Assembly (NCBI GenBank): GCA_004335635.1
Contig: QAXH01005179.1
Span: 17,634-29,673, forward strand
Origin: Chloromonas sp. AAM2
Taxonomy: Eukaryota > Chlorophyta > Chlorophyceae > Chlamydomonadales > Chlamydomonadaceae
Length of the DNA stretch: 12,040 bases
Reading direction: 5' to 3'
Part shown: in pieces, positions 5,901 to 9,875 of the stretch
Layout: every line of letters starts with the position of its first letter
How positions within the stretch are numbered: position 1 is the first letter of the stretch
The notes under the pieces: generated by a model
What the model was told of the DNA's origin: nothing
What the model saw: the letters and a program-made list of their open reading frames with translations, nothing else
The model's database searches: none
Translations under genes and position numbers: made by a program

Positions 5901-8254
5901 CGTACCACCCGTCCGTTCCGCTGCACCTGGCGCACAATCTCACAGCGTTCGAAGTCATCCTGAGGGGCCTGGCACAGGTAAGCGTCGGCGCTTTAGCCCC
6001 GCCATGCTCCCACTGCCCCCGTTGGGTCCAGATAGTCAATGTGAGCCTAGCAGTTAAGCAAACCAGTATCCTGCATATAGTCAACAATTCGTGGGCAGGG
6101 CGCATGGTGTGCAGGGATTGAATTTGTGTACCAGCATCTTCACATGGTTGCATTCAAGTTGTCGACTGCGACGGGGTCTGGGTGTCGCTTGTGGTCTCTG
6201 GTTGCATATGCCACTTTTCCCACCTGCCATGCGCTTGCCACAGGTTGCGGTGCTGCTGAATCGCACCGTGCTATGGCCGGACATCCCTTGTGCTGCGCGC
6301 TGGGTCATGAAGGGCGGGCCGCAGCACCTGTGGAAACTGCCCTACGACGGGACACTCAACACGCACGCACAGCCTTACGGCAAACTGGGGCTGCAAAGGT
6401 GCGGCTTGCATGTTGCTTCGTTGAACGCCGACCCTTTCATTGCGCGCTCTTGGTTCATGCTTCATCCTGACATGTTGCCCTACCCTTTGACTACCCGTGG
6501 TCATATCCATGATCTCGCGGTGAATGCGTGTCATTTGGATCTGGTTGAATCAGCTTCGGTTCTGATAGAAACACGTTCTGCCCTTGCTGGCCAGGACCCA
6601 GAGCCTAGTCCCCAACGCGAGACCCAAGTCCAGATGCTTAGTCCACAAAGCAACAGGACCAAGACTCAACTCCACTCTGTCCCTGTTTGGGTCCATCATA
6701 ATCATTATCATCACTTGCTTTTCGTATGGTGTCAAATCGTAGGTGCTTCAACCAGCGTTACACGGATGTTGCATGCATGCTCGAGGGCAGAGGCATGGTG
6801 GAAGCGGAGTACAGGTGGGGTCTGCAGCACATGGTGATCTTTTTTGCCTGTTCAGATCAGATCGTTCAGGGTAAGGCAGTGCCCATCACGTTCAGTGTCC
6901 TGTGGCGGCTTCAGTGTCCTGTTGCTGTCAACAGGTGTATGGTGCATGTGATAGGAGACATGCAAGTGAATGTGATAATCGGTGGCTGATGCATGACGTC
7001 TTGGGCTGGGTGCACCGTTATTGACACAGCTTCGCTATGCCAAGGAGGTGCTCACCACCCAGCCAGTCAATCGATGCAGCAAACAAGCACATCATCGCAG
7101 TCAGTGGATGTAATGCACCTGCTCGCCTTGAACTCATTCGATTAGGAAGCAAGTCGATTAGGAAGCAAGTCTGCATTGGAAATCAATCTGTCAATCTGGA
7201 TCAATCTGGATCTTTTCGGCGTCTTAAATATACCTGCCCGCTGCTGCCATCTCTCTGTCATGCTCATATAAAGTGTTACAATCTGACTGCTACAATCATG
7301 TAGAGTGTAACGGAGTGTTACAATCTGAACCAATTGATAGAACTCAATGTCCTATATTTGCTCGAGCGTCCAAGGACCGCAATTGTCACTTGTCTTGCAC
7401 CTCTGCAGTCACCTCCTCAATAGCCTGTCACCCGAGGCAGCTTCCGCGTACCTTCCACAGGCAGCAAACACCATCCTGTGCCTCAAGCGCGCTAGTGACA
7501 ACAGTCTCACTGACAGCAGCAGCAGTAGCAGCAGTAGCAGCAGTAGCAGCAGTAGCAGTTCCGGCTGTGGTTGCACCAAAGGCAGCAGCAGCACAGGCAG
7601 TAGCAGCTGGGACGAAGGCGGTGATTATGCCGATGTGTTTGATGCGGAAGGGGCAGGGCACGCGGGCAGAAGTGGTGGTGGTGGCGGGAGTGTGTGGTGG
7701 GGTTGGCGGAACTCGAGTGAGGGGGCGAGTCGCTCGGCTGACCTCTTGAGTGAGGTGTTGCGTGTGGGGCAGCCGGTGCTGTATCTAGCGCACCCCCTGG
7801 AGGTGCTATGGGAGGGAGGAGACACTGAGCTGCATCGGGTAGGTGTGAGGCCCGGGGGGGTAGGCGCGCAGCACAAACCATCAACGATGTCAAGGCGTCT
7901 GCCCCTCACCATCAATTCGTGTTGAGGAGCACCATTGCTTTCACCATGATGTTTCAGACAGGGCTCACGTACTTGCTCCTTGTCACGCTCAGTTTCTGAA
8001 TACCGTAGCCTTGAAGGGTTGAAGTTGATGCTTCAGATCACCGTCAGCCGGGAAAGGAGTGCGCAAGGGTCCAAGGCACAGATTACTCACCGCTGCTGCC
8101 ATGCCATTGACCCATGTGCGCGTGCACCATCCCTGCCTTGCAGGCGTACATGGCCTTCCAGTCAACCTGCCCTGCGCTGGGGGCTGGGTGGGACAAGTTC
8201 GCCGGGCCGCACTCATTCGCCTTCGAGGATGGCCACGTGCCGCCACAAGTGTGA
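1..8254 (+). CDS. GT77-like (XEG113-type) glycosyltransferase, 3' part of an intron-rich gene
   Basis: Seen: 13 exons whose splice phases agree at every junction. In order, the protein shows a DGD nucleotide-sugar motif followed by FLTDPYRYF, then SGPAVYFLAELVDRAL, WEQGQFNDVFFAMLLGAP, KMAPIRLP, a long low-complexity insert, LLAYHPSVPLHLAHNLTAF, VAVLLNRTVLWPDIPC, and a Cys-containing C-terminus. Known: GT77 enzymes (nucleotide-diphospho-sugar transferase fold) have a DxD site, a W(D/E)Q..FND segment and, in plant XEG113, an LLNRT...C segment after the catalytic core. XEG113 arabinosylates hydroxyproline-rich extensins in the Golgi. Inference: an arabinosyltransferase-like enzyme for algal hydroxyproline-rich glycoproteins; donor and acceptor are not proven. 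The N-terminus, where a membrane anchor would be expected, lies left of the window. The exons in view encode roughly 890 residues, enlarged by the insert. The family call is fairly secure; the smallest exons are less so. Confidence 0.75.
39..780 (+). other. Intron 1 of the glycosyltransferase gene
   Basis: Donor at 39 (or 100), acceptor CCTTTCCCAG at 780. It holds degenerate repeats around AGCCAGCAAGGTGGT (about 190-365), a 22-bp imperfect direct repeat GTATTTYATGCCTA (589-610 and 616-637, period 27) and a TATGGGTAT-rich stretch (655-710). No coding signal was seen. Confidence 0.6.
589..637. repeat. Imperfect 22-bp direct repeat
   Basis: GTATTTTATGCCTACAAGTG at 589 and GTATTTCATGCCTAAAAATG at 616, both followed by CC, in intron 1. 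Confidence 0.7.
781..828 (+). CDS. Glycosyltransferase exon (DPYR-YFKSPPFADQ segment)
   Basis: A polypyrimidine acceptor (CCTTTCCCAG) precedes it and a strong GTGAGT donor follows at 829. The first base completes the Arg codon of the preceding exon, then YFKSPPFADQHLLIH follows, ending in phase 2. It matches in position and pattern the segment after the DxD motif of GT77 proteins, where an aromatic/proline-rich loop is followed by a D-A-D/D-Q strand. Confidence 0.75.
829..1322 (+). other. Intron 2 of the glycosyltransferase gene
   Basis: GTGAGT donor and TGCTTGCCTTTTGCAG acceptor. No repeat of note and no coding signal inside. Confidence 0.55.
1323..1353 (+). CDS. Short glycosyltransferase exon
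   Basis: An excellent polypyrimidine acceptor ends at 1322. One base completes Gln from the previous exon, then AHCPLDSGLQ is read and a GTACCT donor follows at 1354. The exon is only 31 nt. It enters in phase 2 and leaves in phase 0, which is what the flanking exons need, and it places a D-S-G-L stretch before SGPAVYF where GT77 proteins have the N-(I/T)-G strand. The weak donor and small size keep confidence moderate. Confidence 0.5.
1394..1449. repeat. CTACCCGTAGAA direct repeat and CATAGACGTAGA tract
   Basis: CTACCCGTAGAA occurs at 1398-1409 and 1418-1429 (period 20) and is followed by two GTAGACGTAGA-like units. Each CTAC-CC-GTAG is itself a small inverted repeat. The same vocabulary returns at 1935-2160. 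Confidence 0.8.
1935..2160. repeat. Cluster of GTAG/CTAC motifs, possible distal end of a small element
   Basis: Seen: GCGGTAGATT, GCGGTAGTTGCTACGGTAG, ACGTAGAACCGTAGAC, TCGTAGACC and ATCTACCTGTAGACC. The reverse complement of the last block (about 2124-2158) loosely resembles 1395-1430. The match is imperfect and no clear target-site duplication was found, so a MITE-like origin is only a possibility. Confidence 0.4.
2258..2360 (+). CDS. Glycosyltransferase exon (SGPAVYFLAELVDRAL)
   Basis: Acceptor CCCTCCTTCGCAG ends at 2257 and the donor GTGAGT is at 2361. It starts in phase 0 with SGPAVYFLAELVDRALRH, continues to GYTWQ, and leaves one base (phase 1). It corresponds to the GT77 strand-helix in which a small-residue/aromatic strand precedes the helix before the WDQ/WEQ motif. 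Confidence 0.85.
2361..2739 (+). other. Intron 4 with two in-phase acceptors
   Basis: GTGAGT donor. Acceptors at 2670 (CCCAGCACAG) and 2739 (CTTCCTTGCGCAG) are both compatible with phase 1, and the sequence between them is open. The 2739 site is preferred because it has the better pyrimidine tract and joins directly to the conserved WEQ segment. Confidence 0.55.
2740..2858 (+). CDS. Glycosyltransferase exon with WEQGQFND motif
   Basis: Two bases complete a Cys codon with the previous exon, then VCWEQGQFNDVFFAMLLGAP follows and the exon ends PTVPQDQ in phase 0 at a GTGTGA donor (2859). W-(D/E)-Q-x-x-F-N-D is a hallmark of the GT77/nucleotide-diphospho-sugar transferase fold, and the LGAP corresponds to the LGPP that follows it in XEG113. 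An alternative start at 2671 would add 23 codons in frame. Confidence 0.9.
2859..3261 (+). other. Intron 5 with TG microsatellite
   Basis: GTGTGA donor; acceptor CGTGTTCACAG ends at 3261. The 5' third is a TG/CG dinucleotide tract. Nothing else recognised. Confidence 0.65.
2869..3005. repeat. TG microsatellite passing into a TGATGGCAGG minisatellite
   Basis: Alternating TG with CG interruptions runs from about 2869 to 2940. It is followed by three copies of GTGATGGCAGGTGTGTG separated by variable TG runs. It lies just inside the donor of intron 5. Long alternating purine-pyrimidine DNA of this kind is prone to Z-form and to length change. Confidence 0.95.
3262..3428 (+). CDS. Glycosyltransferase exon (VKREADAVEAAL ... 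KMAPIRLP)
   Basis: Acceptor TTCACAG is at 3261 and donor GTGCGT at 3429. It enters in phase 0 with VKREADAVEAALQAGLMAVG, a predicted helix, and ends in KMAPIRLP plus two bases of Met (phase 2). The K-x-x-x-(I/L)-L-P strand fits the position of the KLGILP strand of XEG113. The Ala/Glu-rich helix before it is longer than in plants. Confidence 0.8.
3429..4253 (+). other. Intron 6
   Basis: GTGCGT donor and CTTCCTGCGGCCTTCAG acceptor. About 3903-3952 is a GC-rich block (CCCCGGCAGGG...GCCCCGCGGGG) that could form a stem-loop. No coding homology seen in the 825 bp. Confidence 0.6.
4254..4317 (+). CDS. Glycosyltransferase exon (PDPEDPHSLETASPQQ)
   Basis: One base completes Met, then PDPEDPHSLETASPQQLDLL is read and the exon ends after Lys in phase 0 at a GTGTGT donor (4318). 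Phase compatibility with both neighbours and an excellent acceptor support it. The peptide has no assigned function and lies at the start of the region that is not alignable with plant enzymes. Confidence 0.75.
4318..4633 (+). other. Intron 7
   Basis: GTGTGT donor and ACGTGTTGCAG acceptor. Nothing else recognised in its 316 bp. Confidence 0.6.
4634..5977 (+). CDS. Large glycosyltransferase exon (448 codons) with low-complexity insert
   Basis: Acceptor TTGCAG is at 4633 and a strong GTAAGC donor at 5978; phase 0 at both ends and open throughout. It begins LSHSLMQAPGFLMSPWANGG. About 4740-5725 encodes a Ser/Thr, then Gln/Ala/Arg/His-rich region with TAT-type repeats and a basic stretch (RRRNRKRNRR, about 5282-5311). 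From about 5728 sequence resembling the domain resumes: ALAHITAVPFSPH, KLVLLRYINGMFDWP, AYHPSVPLHLAHNLTAFEV. The last parts line up with the XEG113 segments around VHTTFQ, LREGMVFYD and KPSIPKSLL. The low-complexity region is therefore an insertion within the enzyme domain, probably a disordered loop. Antisense and shifted-frame ORFs here are treated as shadows. Confidence 0.85.
4802..4846. repeat. 9-bp coding minisatellite (GCTACAACT)
   Basis: Four near-identical GCTACAACT units (4811-4846, one with GTA) preceded by a degenerate unit. They encode Ala-Thr-Thr repeats at the start of the low-complexity insert. Confidence 0.9.
6244..6398 (+). CDS. Glycosyltransferase exon (VAVLLNRTVLWPDIPC)
   Basis: Acceptor GCGCTTGCCACAG is at 6243 and donor GTGCGG at 6399. 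Phase 0 in, phase 2 out. It encodes VAVLLNRTVLWPDIPCAARW, continuing to LWKLPYDGTLNTHAQPYGK. The LLNRT(V/L)...P.I.C pattern is the best single match to XEG113-type GT77 proteins, where an LLNRTLV...IWC segment follows the catalytic core. Confidence 0.9.
6399..6742 (+). other. Intron 9
   Basis: GTGCGG donor; acceptor TCGTAG at 6742 lies downstream of a CATCACTTGCTTTTCG tract. The open frame from the previous exon continues for about 146 codons past this donor without any recognisable domain, so read-through cannot be excluded by stops alone. Confidence 0.5.
6743..6814 (+). CDS. Glycosyltransferase exon (CFNQRYTDVACMLEGRG)
   Basis: One base completes Arg of LQR, then CFNQRYTDVACMLEGRGMVE follows and AEY plus two bases leads to a GTGGGG donor at 6815. 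Phase agrees on both sides. Alternative donors exist: GTGATC at 6834, phase 0, and GTAAGG at 6871, phase 1. Confidence 0.6.
6891..6922. repeat. Short direct repeat TTCAGTGTCCTGT
   Basis: Two exact copies at 6891-6903 and 6910-6922 (period 19) within the intron after 6814. Confidence 0.85.
7030..7047 (+). CDS. Tentative short glycosyltransferase exon
   Basis: Acceptor ATTGACACAG ends at 7029. Joined to phase 2 of the previous exon it reads AEY-S-FAMPR, recalling the EYSF stretch of XEG113, then a donor at 7048 (GTGCTC) or 7066 (GTCAAT). Both give phase 2 as the next exon needs. In the other plausible reading (phase 0, from a 6834 donor) it gives LRYAKEVLTTQPVN with a donor at 7104. I cannot decide between them. 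Confidence 0.35.
7048..7408 (+). other. Intron 11 with short direct repeats
   Basis: It contains two copies of CGATTAGGAAGCAAGT (7139-7170), a TCAATCTG(GA) triplet run (about 7184-7211) and two copies of AGTGTTACAATCTGA (7272-7286 and 7314-7328). The acceptor TTGCACCTCTGCAG ends at 7408. Confidence 0.6.
7409..7838 (+). CDS. Glycosyltransferase exon with poly-Ser linker
   Basis: One base completes the incoming Ser or His codon, then HLLNSLSPEAASAYLPQAAN follows. A run of 16 Ser, a Gly/Ser-rich linker, and finally SADLLSEVLRVGQPVLYLAH and the stretch ending ELHR come next. Donor GTAGGT is at 7839, phase 0. The last part (helix, then V-L-Y-L strand) fits the C-terminal segment of XEG113 that resembles FKAIFSSFDDVKVIKF. 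The Ser/Gly linker between is an insertion typical of volvocine-type proteins. Confidence 0.8.
7515..7562. repeat. Imperfect AGC/AGT trinucleotide repeat coding poly-Ser
   Basis: Sixteen Ser codons, mostly in an AGC-AGC-AGT 9-bp pattern, ending with TCC. The regular synonymous interruption points to expansion by 9-bp units. Confidence 0.95.
7839..8143 (+). other. Intron 12 (last) of the glycosyltransferase gene
   Basis: GTAGGT donor and CATCCCTGCCTTGCAG acceptor, both good. No repeat or coding signal. Confidence 0.7.
8144..8254 (+). CDS. Terminal glycosyltransferase exon
   Basis: Begins in phase 0 with AYMAFQSTCPALGAGWDKFA and ends GHVPPQV at a TGA (8252-8254). Joined to the preceding ELHR it gives HRAYMAFQSTC, which lines up with the (K)RYVGIWCC segment near the C-terminus of XEG113. 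The acceptor is strong and the stop falls where the family ends, though with a shorter tail. Confidence 0.8.
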   Translation, partial: AYMAFQSTCPALGAGWDKFAGPHSFAFEDGHVPPQV

Positions 8255-8470
8255 TTGCATCGGCATGCGTGTGACAGTGATGACCAGGCGGACTGGCGCA
8301 GGCCACGACATGCTGACACCCTGGAGCAGCAACACGAACTTCAATTGTAGATCTTTTTGTGCATAGGATTGCATATGTGCATAGTTCGTGCACAGAATTG
8401 CATTTTGCTTAAGTTTTTACTTGTAGTTCAGTTCCCAAGTGCCTAAAATTGTAAAGCTGTTTCTCTGCAG
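8255..8470 (+). other. 3' UTR of the glycosyltransferase gene
   Basis: Sequence from the TGA to shortly after the TGTAA at 8450. It becomes T/A-richer toward its end. The extent is inferred from the poly(A) signal only. Confidence 0.5.
8450..8454 (+). terminator. TGTAA polyadenylation signal
   Basis: TGTAA in AAAATTGTAAAGC, about 195 nt after the stop codon. UGUAA is the standard nuclear polyadenylation signal of chlorophycean algae, usually 10-20 nt before the cleavage site. Confidence 0.6.
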
Positions 8471-9724
8471 TCCAATCAGCTGACAGTAAACTGCGGCTTT
8501 ACTGTCACGTGGACAGCATGGATAGATTTCTCGGTGCCTGGAAGTGCGAAGTTGCGTTTCTGAAGTCTGAAAAGCTGCCGCCGTTTGCAGCAAGCTGGTC
8601 TTAGACGTGTAGCCTGCGATGACAGGCTCCTGGCTGGCACCTTCCGTGCTTCAGATGCAGGTATCTACATCGCCCAGCAATTCAGAAGCGAGTGCAGCCG
8701 GTAGGACAAAGCAGCAGGCTCAGAAATGTCCATGCAACAATCCACTATGTCTCTCGTACAGACCCAGTTCAGTGCGAAGTGCACGCTTGTGATGCTGCAA
8801 TACTCAAGGTCCCAGGCGGAAGGCACACTCATCATCAAGGCCAAAAACAATATATCAACGTGGGGCCCTCTGGACCCAAGGCCCTATGTTTGCATGGTGT
8901 GCGTTCAGTTCGACCAGCAATATATTGGTACGGCCCATCATACAACATACAGATGGAGGCCGTACATGCAACCAGAGTGGCGAAGGCACCGTACTGCCGC
9001 AGCCATGTCATGTGTACAGAGTGATTGTGTGACATGATGCACATTGGAGAGGGGACCTCTGTTGTGGGCTGGATAATGCGTAAGAAAAACGGGCAGAGGT
9101 GGCGCATCTCACTGTTTGAAGCATTTGTGGGAAGGAAGCGTGTGGGATGAATAAGTAAATAAGTGCGGTTTGATTTTTCTGTCAATATGCATGCGAACAG
9201 CGGGTGCGTCAGCATATGGTACGGCCACTCAAGGGCTTCCCAGCTGCGGTCACTGCAGAGATACTTTGACCTCCACTTATGACCTCCGGTTACTTGTGCT
9301 GGAAACTGTGGAGAGAAAGCTGGAACTGGAAACTGTGGAGAGAAAGCTGGAAACTGTAGAAAGATATCACGCTGTGGCAAAGTCGGACAGCATCAGCGTC
9401 AAGACTTTGGTGCATGGCCTGGCCTCGCTGCCTCCAGTTGCTTCCCAAGCTGCATGTACAGCAGCTATCTACACGCACAGTATAGCATTGTGCCGCGCTC
9501 TGCCCATGTGGCTCAAGCTTGCTGTGGCGGCACACTGGCATGCCATGCAAACGTATCCATGCGTGCTGGTCATCAGTAGTGCGCATGTGATGTCCACTGA
9601 ACTGACCACACACCCTGGCATCTTCAAGGCCCAACTTCACTGCCGTTTTCACAACCGGCCGTTCAACTGCATGCTGAACCCTCCCTGTGATGCCCTCCCA
9701 TGCCGCAGACAAGCGGATGCACTA
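8471..9724. other. Convergent intergenic region, including the 3' UTR of the Cdh1-like gene
   Basis: No recognisable gene. Open frames occur (plus 9170-9922 starting at TTG, and minus 9380-8835), but they show no domain, and the plus one runs antisense across the last Cdh1 exon. I see no minus-strand TGTAA (TTACA on plus) here, so the 3' end of the Cdh1 transcript cannot be placed. Confidence 0.6.
9301..9360. repeat. GGAAACTGTGGAGAGAAAGCT tandem repeat
   Basis: Units start at 9301, 9328 and 9349 (spacing 27 then 21), the third truncated and diverged. Lies in the probable 3' region of the Cdh1-like gene. Confidence 0.9.
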
Positions 9725-9875
9725 CTAGCGAATGCTTGCCCGCGAGAGCGCTGCCATGCTTGTGTCGGGCCCGGGCGTGCGCGGGCCCGGGAATACGTTC
9801 CAGAAGCGCAGCGTTTCGTCGCCCGCCCCCGTCACAATCGACTGGCCGTCCGGAGAACTGGCCAGGTACAACACC
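9725..9875 (-). CDS. CDH1: Terminal Cdh1-like exon with IR tail
   Basis: One base completes Arg, then [20 protein letters not shown] and TLRFWNVF give the last WD40 blade. A Pro/Gly linker and SRASIR follow, then TAG (minus strand, 9727-9725). The closing Ile-Arg dipeptide is the conserved APC/C-binding tail. Confidence 0.97.

Noticed and set aside
7507..7893. Possible metal-binding Cys/His-rich protein on the minus strand
   Set aside because: Cys and His come from reverse complements of AGC/AGT and GTG repeats; no spacing pattern of a known family.
7625..7915. Antisense frames over the poly-Ser exon coding poly-Leu or poly-Cys/Tyr
   Set aside because: Repeat shadows of the AGC/AGT tract and its GC-rich flank.
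8835..9380. Minus-strand open frame of 181 codons beginning in the ETVERK repeat
   Set aside because: No known motif; the only regularity (FSPQFP) comes from the tandem repeat. It lies in the probable Cdh1 3' region.
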